64,000 bases of DNA, from NCBI RefSeq assembly GCF_900110655.1, contig NZ_FOEQ01000002.1:1-64000 (forward strand), in the 5' to 3' direction. The notes beneath the pieces were generated by a model. That model made no database searches. It was not told where the DNA came from and saw nothing but the letters and a program-made list of their open reading frames with translations. A program made the position numbers and the translations under genes. This stretch comes from Pseudomonas soli (lineage in GTDB: Bacteria > Pseudomonadota > Gammaproteobacteria > Pseudomonadales > Pseudomonadaceae). This document shows positions 29,190 through 39,443 of this stretch, in pieces (position 1 is the stretch's first letter; each line of letters begins with the position of its first letter).

Positions 29190-30500
29190 ATGAACGACTC
29201 GATCAAGGCCTGCCTGGCCGCCGCCTGCCTCAGCCTGCCGCTGCATGCCCAGGCCGCCGACACCCTGACCATCGCCACGGTCAACAACAATGACATGATC
29301 CGCATGCAGCGCCTGGCCAAGGTGTTCGAGCAGCAGCACCCGGACATCCAGCTCAAGTGGGTGGTGCTTGAAGAGAACGTGCTGCGCCAGCGCCTGACCA
29401 CCGATATCGCCACCCAGGGCGGCCAGTTCGACGTGCTGACCATCGGCATGTACGAAGCCGCGCTGTGGGGTGCCAAGGGCTGGCTGGCGCCGATGACCGA
29501 CCTGCCCGCCGACTACAACCTCGACGACGTGTTTCCCTCGGTACGCAACGGCCTGTCGGCCAACGGCACGCTGTACGCCCTGCCCTTCTATGCCGAAGCC
29601 TCGATCACCTACTACCGCAAGGACCTGTTCGAGCAAGCCGGGCTGAGCATGCCCGAGCAACCCACCTGGACCCAGCTCGGCGAGTTCGCCGCCAAGCTCA
29701 ACCACCCCGATCAGGGCCAGTACGGCATCTGCCTGCGCGGCAAGGCCGGTTGGGGCGAGAACATGGCGCTGATCGGCACCGTGGCCAATGCCTTCGGCGC
29801 GCGCTGGTTCGATGAGCAATGGCAACCCGAGTTCAGCGGCAGCGAGTGGAAGAACGCGCTGAACTTCTATGTGAACACCCTCAAGCAATACGGCCCGCCC
29901 GGCGCCTCCAGCAACGGCTTCAACGAAAACCTCGCGCTGTTCAACAGCGGCAAGTGCGCGATGTGGGTCGATGCCAGCGTCGCCGGCTCGTTCGTCACCG
30001 ACAAGACCCAGAGCAAGGTCGCCGACCAGGTCGGCTTCACCTTCGCGCCCAAGGAGGTCACCGACAAGGGCGCCACCTGGCTGTACTCCTGGGCACTGGC
30101 GATCCCCACCAGTTCCAAATCCAAGGACGCCGCCAGGACGTTCGCCACCTGGGCCACCTCCGAGGCCTACGGCAAGCTGGTGGCCGAGAAAGAAGGCGTG
30201 GCCAACGTGCCGCCCGGTACCCGCGCCTCGACCTACAACGACGCGTACCTGGCCGCCGCGCCATTCGCCAAGGTCACCCTCGAATCACTCAAGCGCGTCG
30301 ACCCCAACCACCCCACCCTCAAGCCCGTGCCCTACGTGGGCATCCAGCTGGTGACCATCCCCGAGTTCCAGGCCATCGGCACCCAGGTCGGCAAGCTGTT
30401 CGCCGCCGCGCTGACCGGGCAGATGAAAGTGGACCAGGTGCTGGCCTCGGCCCAGCAGTCCACCGAACGCGAGATGAAGCGCGCCGGTTACCCCAAGTAG
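29190..30500 (+). CDS. mtlE: Polyol ABC transporter substrate-binding protein
   Basis: A 436-residue periplasmic binding protein. A signal peptide of about residues 1-23 ends at QAADTL. The family 1 extracellular solute-binding fold is seen in DTLTIATVNNNDMIRMQRLAKVFEQQHPDIQLKWV. It binds mannitol or arabitol for the MtlFGK importer. It is the first gene of a seven-gene operon. AAGGGAG lies 8 nt before the start. Confidence 0.85.
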   Translation: MNDSIKACLAAACLSLPLHAQAADTLTIATVNNNDMIRMQRLAKVFEQQHPDIQLKWVVLEENVLRQRLTTDIATQGGQFDVLTIGMYEAALWGAKGWLAPMTDLPADYNLDDVFPSVRNGLSANGTLYALPFYAEASITYYRKDLFEQAGLSMPEQPTWTQLGEFAAKLNHPDQGQYGICLRGKAGWGENMALIGTVANAFGARWFDEQWQPEFSGSEWKNALNFYVNTLKQYGPPGASSNGFNENLALFNSGKCAMWVDASVAGSFVTDKTQSKVADQVGFTFAPKEVTDKGATWLYSWALAIPTSSKSKDAARTFATWATSEAYGKLVAEKEGVANVPPGTRASTYNDAYLAAAPFAKVTLESLKRVDPNHPTLKPVPYVGIQLVTIPEFQAIGTQVGKLFAAALTGQMKVDQVLASAQQSTEREMKRAGYPK

Positions 30501-30571
30501 CCCGCAGCGTCCCCCGACCGCGCCGCCCCCCGGCGCGGTGACCGCCCCTTTTTGCTGCACACGGAGTCGCC

Positions 30572-31495
30572 ATGAACACATCGGCCCTCGACACCCCGAG
30601 CCTCGCCACCGCACGCCCCGGCAAACGCCGCGTCGGCCCCGGCTGGTTCCTGGTCAGCCCTTCGGTGGCGCTGCTGCTGTTGTGGATGATCGTGCCCCTG
30701 GGCATGACCCTGTATTTCTCGCTGATCCGCTACAACCTGCTGTACCCGGGCGAAAACCAGTTCGTGGGCCTGGAGAACTTCGCCTTCTTCGTCACCGACG
30801 CCGGCTTCATGCCCGGCGCCCTGAATACCCTGACCCTGGTCGGCAGCGTGCTGGCGATCAGCGTGGTGCTCGGCGTGCTCATTGCTGCGCTGCTGGAGGC
30901 CGGCGAGTTCTGGGGCCGCGGCGTGGTGCGGGTGCTGCTGATCTCGCCGTTCTTCATCATGCCCACGGTCAGCGCGCTGCTGTGGAAGAACCTGATCTTC
31001 CACCCGGTGTCGGGCATCCTCGCCGCCGTGTGGCGCCTGTTCGGCGCGCAACCGGTGGACTGGCTGGCGCACTACCCGCTGCTGTCGATCATCCTGATCG
31101 TCTCCTGGCAGTGGCTACCGTTCGCCATCCTGATCCTGATGACCGCCATGCAGTCGCAGGATCTGGAACAGAAGGAAGCCGCGCGCCTGGATGGCGCAGG
31201 CCCCTTGGCGATCTTCTGGCACCTGACCCTGCCGCACCTGGCGCGGCCCATCGCCGTGGTGGTGATGATCGAGACCATCTTCCTGCTGTCGGTGTTCGCC
31301 GAAATCTTCACCACCACCAGCGGCGGCCCCGGATACGAGTCCACCAACCTCGCCTACCTGATCTACAACCAGGCGCTGCTGCAGTTCGACGTCGGCATGG
31401 CCTCGGCCGGTGGCCTGATCGCCGTGCTGATCGCCAATATCGCCGCCATCGTGCTGGTCCGCATGATCGGCAAGAACCTCACCGCGCGCAGCTGA
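30572..31495 (+). CDS. mtlF: Polyol ABC transporter permease
   Basis: A 307-residue permease with six predicted membrane helices. The EAA-type loop is EKEAARLDGAGPLAIFWHLTLP, which contacts the ATPase. The N-terminal extension is cytoplasmic. It pairs with MtlG. The start lies 71 bp after mtlE, close enough for one operon. Confidence 0.85.
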   Translation: MNTSALDTPSLATARPGKRRVGPGWFLVSPSVALLLLWMIVPLGMTLYFSLIRYNLLYPGENQFVGLENFAFFVTDAGFMPGALNTLTLVGSVLAISVVLGVLIAALLEAGEFWGRGVVRVLLISPFFIMPTVSALLWKNLIFHPVSGILAAVWRLFGAQPVDWLAHYPLLSIILIVSWQWLPFAILILMTAMQSQDLEQKEAARLDGAGPLAIFWHLTLPHLARPIAVVVMIETIFLLSVFAEIFTTTSGGPGYESTNLAYLIYNQALLQFDVGMASAGGLIAVLIANIAAIVLVRMIGKNLTARS

Positions 31496-31505
31496 GGAGC
31501 CCGCC

Positions 31506-32339
31506 ATGCTGACACTCAAGCAAACCCGCACCCTGAAGAACGCCCTGCTCGGCCTGCTGTGCTGGGCCCTCGCCCTGGTGATCTTCTTCCCGATTTTCTG
31601 GATGCTGCTGACCAGCTTCAAGACCGAGCTGGATGCCTTCGCCACGCCGCCGCAGTTCATCTTCGCGCCGACGCTGGAGAACTACCTGCACATCAACGAG
31701 CGCAGCGACTACTTCGCCTACGCCTGGAACTCGGTACTGATCTCGTTCTCGGCGACCCTGCTGTGCATGCTTATCGCCGTGCCGGCCGCCTACTCGATGG
31801 CCTTTTTTGAAACCCGCCACACCAAGCGCACGCTGCTGTGGATGCTGTCGACCAAGATGTTGCCGCCGGTGGGCGTCTTGATGCCGATCTACCTGCTGGC
31901 CAAGCAGTTCGGCCTGCTCGATTCGCGCCTGGCGCTGGTCATCGTCTACACCCTGATCAACCTGCCGATCGTGGTGTGGATGGTGTACACCTACTTCAAG
32001 GATATCCCCGTGGACATCCTTGAAGCGGCGCGCCTGGATGGCGCCGGCACCTGGCAGGAGATCGTCCGCGTGCTGCTGCCGATCGCCCGCGGCGGGCTGG
32101 CCTCGACCCTGCTGCTGTCGCTGATCCTGTGCTGGAACGAGGCGTTCTGGTCGCTGAACCTGACCTCGTCCGCCGCCGCCCCGCTCACCGCGCTGGTGGC
32201 CTCCTACTCCAGCCCCGAAGGGTTGTTCTGGGCCAAGCTCTCGGCCGTCTCGACCCTGGCCTGCGCGCCGATCCTGATCTTTGGCTGGATCAGCCAGAAG
32301 CAGCTGGTGCGCGGACTCTCCTTCGGTGCCGTGAAATGA
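31506..32339 (+). CDS. mtlG: Polyol ABC transporter permease
   Basis: A 277-residue permease with about six membrane helices. The EAA loop is ILEAARLDGAGTWQEIVRVLLPI. It is the MalG-type partner of MtlF. Its start lies 10 bp after the mtlF stop codon, in the GAGGAGCCCGCC context. The two permeases form the membrane channel. Confidence 0.85.
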   Translation: MLTLKQTRTLKNALLGLLCWALALVIFFPIFWMLLTSFKTELDAFATPPQFIFAPTLENYLHINERSDYFAYAWNSVLISFSATLLCMLIAVPAAYSMAFFETRHTKRTLLWMLSTKMLPPVGVLMPIYLLAKQFGLLDSRLALVIVYTLINLPIVVWMVYTYFKDIPVDILEAARLDGAGTWQEIVRVLLPIARGGLASTLLLSLILCWNEAFWSLNLTSSAAAPLTALVASYSSPEGLFWAKLSAVSTLACAPILIFGWISQKQLVRGLSFGAVK

Positions 32340-32393
32340 TTTCCCGCCATTCCCACGCCAATTCTGTTCTCGCCTCTGACAAGGACACCCACC

Positions 32394-33506
<1,113 letters not shown>

Positions 33507-33517
33507 GGACCTTCAGG

Positions 33518-34987
33518 ATGAAACTCAACCAACACAACCTCCCCCGCCTGGCGGTCGCCCGCCCCAGCTACGACCCAAGCCAATTGCGCCAGGGCATCGT
33601 GCACATCGGCGTCGGCGGCTTCCACCGCGCCCACCAGGCCGCCTACACCGACGCCCTGATGAACCTGGGCGAATGCCTCGACTGGGCCATCTGCGGCGCC
33701 GGCCTGCGCCGCGAAGACCGCGCCATGCGCGATGCCCTGGCCGCGCAAGACCACCTCTACACCCTGTTTGAACTGGGTGACCAACCCGACACCCAGGTCC
33801 GCGTGATCGCCGCGATCAACGGCATGTTGCTGGCCGAGGACGGCGCCGAAGCGCTGCTGGCCAAGCTTGCCGAACCCAACATCCGCATCGTCTCGCTGAC
33901 CATCACTGAAGGCGGCTACTGCATCGACGACAGCACCGGTGAATTCCGCGCCGACCTGCCGCAGATCCAGCACGACCTGGCCAACCCGCAAGCCCCGCAG
34001 AGCGTGTTCGGCTTCCTCTGCGAAGCCCTGCGCCGCCGCCGCGAGGCCGGCATCGGCCCCTTCACGGTGATGTCCTGCGACAACCTCCCGCACAACGGCG
34101 ACGTCGCCCGCAAGGCCCTGCTGGCCTTCGCCCACCTGCAGAACCACGACCTGGCCCGCTGGATCGACGGCCACGTCAGCTTCCCCAATGCCATGGTCGA
34201 CCGCATCACCCCGATGACCAGCCCCACCCACCGCCAGCAGTTGCTCGAGCGCCACGGCGTCGACGATGCCTGGCCGGTGGTGTGCGAGCCGTTTTTGCAA
34301 TGGGTGGTGGAAGACAAGTTCGTCGCCGGCCGCCCGGCCTGGGAGCAGGTCGGCGTGCAGTTCACCGACGACGTCACGCCCTATGAAGAAATGAAGATCA
34401 AGCTGCTCAACGGCAGCCACCTGGCCCTCACCTACCTGGGCTTTCTGCAAGGCTACCGCTTTGTCCACGAAACCCTCGCCGACCCGCTGCTGCAGCGCTA
34501 CATGCGCACCTTCATGGACCAGGACGTAACCCCGCAACTGGCCCCGGTACCGGGCATCGACCTGACGCGCTACAAGCACAGCCTTACCGAGCGCTTCGCC
34601 AACCGCGCCATCGCCGACCAGCTGGAGCGCGTGTGCTCCGACGGCTCGTCGAAATTCCCCAAGTTCATCGTGCCCACCGCCAACCGCCTGATCGCCGACG
34701 GCAAGCCCCTGGAGCGCGTGGCCCTGGTGGTGGCCGCCTGGGCCCTGTACCTGCGCGGCGAGGACGAACAGGGCACCCGCTACAGCATCCCCGACCCCCG
34801 CGCCGCCGACTGCCAGGCCCGGGTGGCGCAGCGCGACGGCCTGGCCGCCCGGGTGCTCGGCGACGAGGCGATCTTCGGCACGGCGATCCCCGCATCCAAA
34901 GCCTTCGTCAGCGCCTTCGAGCGCCTGTACGACAGCTTGCGCGAAGTCGGCGTGAGTGAAACCCTGCGCCAGGTCCTCGGCGACTGA
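33518..34987 (+). CDS. mtlD: Mannitol 2-dehydrogenase
   Basis: A 489-residue polyol-specific long-chain dehydrogenase that oxidises mannitol to fructose (and arabitol to xylulose) with NAD+. The N-terminal nucleotide-binding motif is VHIGVGGFHRAHQAAYTD. The catalytic Lys lies in the EEMKIKLLNGSHLALTYLG segment. The length is close to the P. fluorescens enzyme. The start at 33518 follows mtlK by 11 bp; a longer frame would run through mtlK. Confidence 0.9.
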   Translation: MKLNQHNLPRLAVARPSYDPSQLRQGIVHIGVGGFHRAHQAAYTDALMNLGECLDWAICGAGLRREDRAMRDALAAQDHLYTLFELGDQPDTQVRVIAAINGMLLAEDGAEALLAKLAEPNIRIVSLTITEGGYCIDDSTGEFRADLPQIQHDLANPQAPQSVFGFLCEALRRRREAGIGPFTVMSCDNLPHNGDVARKALLAFAHLQNHDLARWIDGHVSFPNAMVDRITPMTSPTHRQQLLERHGVDDAWPVVCEPFLQWVVEDKFVAGRPAWEQVGVQFTDDVTPYEEMKIKLLNGSHLALTYLGFLQGYRFVHETLADPLLQRYMRTFMDQDVTPQLAPVPGIDLTRYKHSLTERFANRAIADQLERVCSDGSSKFPKFIVPTANRLIADGKPLERVALVVAAWALYLRGEDEQGTRYSIPDPRAADCQARVAQRDGLAARVLGDEAIFGTAIPASKAFVSAFERLYDSLREVGVSETLRQVLGD

Positions 34988-35003
34988 CACGGAGGTTTTC
35001 GAA

Positions 35004-36494
35004 ATGGACGGACTGTTCCTCGGCATCGATTGCGGCACCCAGGGCACCAAGGCCCTGGTGCTGGACGCCGGCAGCGGCCAGGTGCTGGGCCTGGGCAGTG
35101 CCGCCCATGCGCCGCCCCAAGGTCGCGATGGCCGGCGCGAGCAGGATCCGGCCGACTGGCTGCAAGCCCTGCGCACGGCGGTGTCCGCTGCGTTGCGCGA
35201 TGCCGGTGTGGATGGCCAGGCCATTCGCGCATTGGCGGTGTCCGGCCAGCAACACGGTCTGGTGCTGCTCGACGCCCAAGGCCAGGTGCTGCGCCCGGCC
35301 AAACTCTGGTGCGACACCGAAAGCGCGCCTGAGAACGCGGAGTTGCTCGATGCCCTCGGCGGTGCCCAGGGCTCGCTTGAACGCCTCGGGCTGGTGATCG
35401 CGCCGGGCTATACCCTGTCCAAGCTGCTGTGGACCAAGCGCCAACATCCCGAACTGTTCGCCCGCCTCGCCCATCTCCTGCTGCCCCACGACTACCTGAA
35501 TTACTGGCTGACTGGTCGCGTCTGTACTGAGCCCGGCGACGCCTCCGGCACCGGCTACTACGATGTGCGCCGCCGCGCTTGGGCGCCTGATGTTCTTCAG
35601 CACATCGAGCCCGGCGAGCGTCTTTTGGCTGCGCTGCCTGAACTGGTCGAATCCGGCGATTGCCTCGGCACCCTGCGCGCGCAGTCCACCACTACCCTCG
35701 GCCTGAGCCCACAGACCTGGGTCGCCACTGGCGGCGGCGACAACATGCTCGGCGCCATCGGCACCGGCAATATCGCCCCCGGCATGATCACCCTGAGCCT
35801 CGGCACCTCAGGCACCCTGGCCGCCCATGCCGACCAGCCCCACGTCAGCGCCCAGGGCGAAGTTGCGACCTTCTGCACCTCCAGCGGCGGCTGGCTGCCG
35901 TTGATCTGCACCATGAACCTCACCAGCGCCTGCGCCCTGGTGCGCGACCTGCTGGAACTCGACCTCGACCGTTTCACCGAGCTCGCCACCCAAGCCCCGA
36001 TCGGCGCCGACGGCCTGCTGATGCTGCCCTTCTTCGACGGCGAACGCGTACCCGCGCTGCCCGAAGCCACGGCCAGCCTGCACGGCATGACCAGCGCCAA
36101 CCTGACCCGCGCCAACCTCTGCCGCGCCGTGCTCGAAGGCACCTGCTTCAGCCTGCGTTACGGCCTCGACCTGCTGCGCGCCAGCGGCCTGCCAGGCAGC
36201 GAAATCCGCCTGGTCGGCGGCGCGGCGAAAAGTCCGCTGTGGCGGCAGGTGCTGGCCGACCTGCTCGGCCTGCCAGTGGTATGCCCTCAGCAGACCGAAG
36301 CCGCCGCCCTGGGCGCCGCGATCCAGGCCGCCTGGAGCCTCGGCCGCCAGCTGGGCCAGGGCGACAGCCTCGAAACCCTGTGCGAACGCTGCGTCGCCCT
36401 CGACGAAAGCACCCGAACCCTGCCCCGCCCGGCGCAACAGGCCGAGTACGAGGTCGCCTATCAACGCTACCGGGATCAACTGCCTGCGCACTGA
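35004..36494 (+). CDS. mtlY: Xylulokinase
   Basis: A 496-residue FGGY-family sugar kinase. The N-terminal ATP-binding loop is LGIDCGTQGTKALVL. The segments AVSGQQHGLVLLD (sugar contact) and LSLGTSGTLAAHAD (ATP site) are typical of xylulokinases. It phosphorylates the D-xylulose made from arabitol by MtlD. GGAGG lies 8 nt before the start and the gene follows mtlD by 16 bp. Confidence 0.9.
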   Translation: MDGLFLGIDCGTQGTKALVLDAGSGQVLGLGSAAHAPPQGRDGRREQDPADWLQALRTAVSAALRDAGVDGQAIRALAVSGQQHGLVLLDAQGQVLRPAKLWCDTESAPENAELLDALGGAQGSLERLGLVIAPGYTLSKLLWTKRQHPELFARLAHLLLPHDYLNYWLTGRVCTEPGDASGTGYYDVRRRAWAPDVLQHIEPGERLLAALPELVESGDCLGTLRAQSTTTLGLSPQTWVATGGGDNMLGAIGTGNIAPGMITLSLGTSGTLAAHADQPHVSAQGEVATFCTSSGGWLPLICTMNLTSACALVRDLLELDLDRFTELATQAPIGADGLLMLPFFDGERVPALPEATASLHGMTSANLTRANLCRAVLEGTCFSLRYGLDLLRASGLPGSEIRLVGGAAKSPLWRQVLADLLGLPVVCPQQTEAAALGAAIQAAWSLGRQLGQGDSLETLCERCVALDESTRTLPRPAQQAEYEVAYQRYRDQLPAH

Positions 36495-36535
36495 GCGCAG
36501 GTATCCTGCCCTTATCTATCGTTCTGGAGAACTGC

Positions 36536-37480
36536 ATGTACCTGGTGTGTGGCGAGGCCCTGTTCGATGTCTTCAGCCTGGAAAACAGCAACCGCAGCAG
36601 CGAGCTGGGATTTACCGCGATTGCCGGCGGGTCGCCGTTCAACGTGGCCGTCGGCCTGCGCCGGTTGGGCGTGGCGTCGGCGTTGTTCGGCGGGTTGTCC
36701 AGCGACTACCTCGGTGCCAGGCTGCGCCGGGTGCTGGAAGAGGAACGGGTGGACTGCCGCTACGTGGTGACCAGCGCTGCGCCGACCACGCTGGCCATGG
36801 TCGGGCTGGATGCCAATGGCTCGGCGCAGTATCAGTTTCGCGGTGAAGGGTGTGCGGATCGGCAGGTGATGCTGGAGCATTTGCCGGTGCTGGATGAGCG
36901 TGTGCGGGGGTTGCATGTAGGCTCGTACACCCTGGTGGTGCAGCCCGTGGCCGATACGCTGATGGAGCTGGTGAAGCGCGAGCGGGACCGGCGCTTGATC
37001 AGCCTTGATCCGAATGTGCGGCTTAATCCGCAGCCGGATGTGGCGCTGTGGCGGCGGCAGGTGGAAGCCTTTGCCGGGCATGCGCATGTGATCAAGGCCA
37101 GTGAGGAAGACATCGGCATCCTCTATCCAGGTCGAGAGGCGCGTGACGTGGCCCGAGGCTGGTTGAACGAACGGTGCAGGTTGGTGTTCATCACCCATGG
37201 TGCTCACGGTGCCAGCGTGCATTGCGCGCATGGGTCATGGCAGCGGCCGGCGGATACTTCGTTGCCGGTTAGCGACACAGTGGGTGCTGGTGATACTTTC
37301 CAGGCTGCGGTGCTTGCCTGCCTGGCTCGCCTCGATGCAGATAGCCCGGCCGGCGTGGCGATTCTCACCCATGAAACCATCGATGCGATCCTCGCCTACG
37401 CGATCCGTGCCGCAGCGATCACCTGCTCACGAACAGGCCCGAACCTGCCCTATGTGCATGAACTACCACCGACATTCTGA
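36536..37480 (+). CDS. mtlZ: Fructokinase (PfkB family)
   Basis: A 314-residue ribokinase-fold kinase. GGSPFNVAVGLRRLG is the substrate-binding start, and DTVGAGDTFQAAVLACL gives the catalytic Asp and anion hole. It phosphorylates fructose produced by mannitol dehydrogenase. It ends the mtl operon, and GGAGA lies before the start at 36536. Confidence 0.9.
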   Translation: MYLVCGEALFDVFSLENSNRSSELGFTAIAGGSPFNVAVGLRRLGVASALFGGLSSDYLGARLRRVLEEERVDCRYVVTSAAPTTLAMVGLDANGSAQYQFRGEGCADRQVMLEHLPVLDERVRGLHVGSYTLVVQPVADTLMELVKRERDRRLISLDPNVRLNPQPDVALWRRQVEAFAGHAHVIKASEEDIGILYPGREARDVARGWLNERCRLVFITHGAHGASVHCAHGSWQRPADTSLPVSDTVGAGDTFQAAVLACLARLDADSPAGVAILTHETIDAILAYAIRAAAITCSRTGPNLPYVHELPPTF

Positions 37481-37654
37481 GGATCAACCATAGTCTGGGA
37501 GACTTCATACGATGGTTTCCCATTCTCACAATTTCCCGAACCGCCCATCAAAATCCTGACTGAATGTATGCAAATGTAAAAAAATATGATGGCACTATGC
37601 CTCGTTAGCCGGCAAAATCCACACGTTCCCAACGGATTTGAAGGACCGGTTCCA

Positions 37655-37954
37655 ATGACATGGCCAGTCATTCTGAAACTCGACAGCGCAGCCTATTCCC
37701 TCAGCGCGGTGCAACGAACCGCTTACGCCTTGGCTGACACAGTCGCGATTCAGATCGGCATTGAAGCTGACCAGATCAGCCTCACTGCCTTCCCTGCTAA
37801 AACGAAAGTCATGCTGCCTCAGGAGCAGGCACATTCGCTGATCCTCCAGCATTTAAATGACTTTGCCCTACGTGATCACATCAATCGTGAGACAGCTGGG
37901 TTGCGTGAGGTGCTGGCTCGAGCAGCGCTTGCTGGATGCGGGGTTTCGCGGTGA
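37655..37954 (+). CDS. hxsD: His-Xaa-Ser system protein HxsD
   Basis: A 99-residue small protein. The body VILKLDSAAYSLSAVQRTAYALADTVAIQI and the later segment HLNDFALRDHINRET match HxsD; that segment resembles the family's LLNDYxLRE motif. It may act as an accessory or recognition protein for the radical-SAM maturases, but its job is unproven. AAGGA lies 9 nt before the start at 37655. The stop overlaps the downstream gene, whose likely GTG start shares GTGA with it. The 174-bp region before it is AT-rich and probably carries the cluster promoter. Confidence 0.8.
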   Translation: MTWPVILKLDSAAYSLSAVQRTAYALADTVAIQIGIEADQISLTAFPAKTKVMLPQEQAHSLILQHLNDFALRDHINRETAGLREVLARAALAGCGVSR

Positions 37955-39438
37955 CACTGATTGCGACCGACGCTAACAGCTACCGTCTGCTGCCCTTCCG
38001 CTTCATGCGCCTGAACACCGCAAATGACTGCGACATTTTGCTCACCTCCGATACAGGCGAGTATCTGTACGTGAACGACGCGCAGTTACGGGCCCTCAGT
38101 TACTTCGACATAGAAGCAGGCACATCTTTTTACAAGGACCTGCTAGCTCGCCATTTCATTTACGAACCGACACGCCACGATCCTTTTCCCGAAATGGCGG
38201 CGCAATATCGCAGCCGCAAGGACTTTCTTTTCCAGGGGCCGGCCCTGCACTTGTTCGTTGTAACGCTACGCTGCAACCATACCTGCCAGTACTGTCAAGT
38301 TTCGCGCGCACCGCTGGGTGGCTCGGGCCATGACCTATCGGAAGCGGATGCACTCGCTGCCGTTGATCGCTTGTTCGAATCGAACGCTCCCGCCCTGACG
38401 GTAGAGTTCCAGGGCGGCGAGCCACTTCTGGCCTTCGAACGTGTACGCCAGATTGTCGAATGGGTAGCTGCACGAAACCTGGTCGAGCAACGGGATATTC
38501 AGTTCGTCATAACCACAACGCTGCACCACCTGACGGACGAAATACTCGACTTCGCAAAACAGCACAGCATCCAGTTCTCGACTTCCCTCGATGGACCGGC
38601 GCCCTTGCACAATGCCAACCGCCCGACGCCTTCACGGGACTCTTACGAGCGCACCGTGGAAGGCATCAAACGGGTCCGCGAGCATCTTGGACACGACGCA
38701 GTCTCCGCGCTGACAACGTTGACCTCTCGAAGCCTTGAACAGCCTGAAGCTATCATCGACGAGTATGTAAAGCAGGGCTTTTCCAGCATTTCACTTCGAC
38801 CGCTCAGCCCTTACGGGTTTGCCTCCAAGAGTGCACATCGCCTTGACTATCCGATTGAGCAGTACCTGACCTTCTACACGAAGGCTCTGACCTATCTGCT
38901 GAAGATCAACCAGCAAGGGACCTACCTGTCGGAGAGCTACACCAGCTTGCTGCTGAAAAATATCCTGACGCCCTTCTCATCCGGCTATGTCGACCTGCGC
39001 TCACCCGCCGGCGCGGGTACAGCGGCGCTGGTCTACAACTATGACGGTTACGTCTACCCGTCGGACGAGGCTCGGATGCTGCTGGAGATGGGCGAGGACG
39101 GTTTAAGGTTGGGCACAGTCCAGCACCCCTTGTCAGAACTTTTGGCCTCACCCGTTATGGAGACGCTGCTTGCCAGTGGCGTCGCGGAGGCATTGCCGGG
39201 CTGTTCGGATTGCGCATTGGTTCCCTACTGCGGCGCAGACCCGGTCGAACATTATGCTCGCCAAGGCGATCCAATCGGACACCGGTTGTTCAGCAGTTTC
39301 TGCAAGAAGAACATGGGGCTGTTAAAGCACTTGTTCGCCTTGCTTCGCGACGGAGATGACAACGTCCAAAGGGTACTGCTGTCCTGGTTGAACAGGCGCT
39401 CATACAGCGATGTTCGCTTCCCTGGCTACAGGGGCTGA
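37936..39438 (+). CDS. hxsB: His-Xaa-Ser system radical-SAM maturase HxsB
   Basis: A 500-residue radical-SAM enzyme. The 4Fe-4S cluster motif is CNHTCQYC (C-x3-C-x2-C) near residues 113-120. The FQGGEPLL segment follows, which binds SAM. Toward the C-terminus, CSDCALVPYCGADPVEHYA is a SPASM-like auxiliary Fe-S site, as in peptide-modifying radical-SAM proteins. The family modifies the HxsA precursor; the chemistry is unknown. An alternative GTG start at 37951 would give a GTGA overlap with hxsD and a protein shorter by five residues; I cannot decide between them. Confidence 0.85.
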   Translation: MRGFAVTLIATDANSYRLLPFRFMRLNTANDCDILLTSDTGEYLYVNDAQLRALSYFDIEAGTSFYKDLLARHFIYEPTRHDPFPEMAAQYRSRKDFLFQGPALHLFVVTLRCNHTCQYCQVSRAPLGGSGHDLSEADALAAVDRLFESNAPALTVEFQGGEPLLAFERVRQIVEWVAARNLVEQRDIQFVITTTLHHLTDEILDFAKQHSIQFSTSLDGPAPLHNANRPTPSRDSYERTVEGIKRVREHLGHDAVSALTTLTSRSLEQPEAIIDEYVKQGFSSISLRPLSPYGFASKSAHRLDYPIEQYLTFYTKALTYLLKINQQGTYLSESYTSLLLKNILTPFSSGYVDLRSPAGAGTAALVYNYDGYVYPSDEARMLLEMGEDGLRLGTVQHPLSELLASPVMETLLASGVAEALPGCSDCALVPYCGADPVEHYARQGDPIGHRLFSSFCKKNMGLLKHLFALLRDGDDNVQRVLLSWLNRRSYSDVRFPGYRG

Positions 39439-39443
39439 GGACG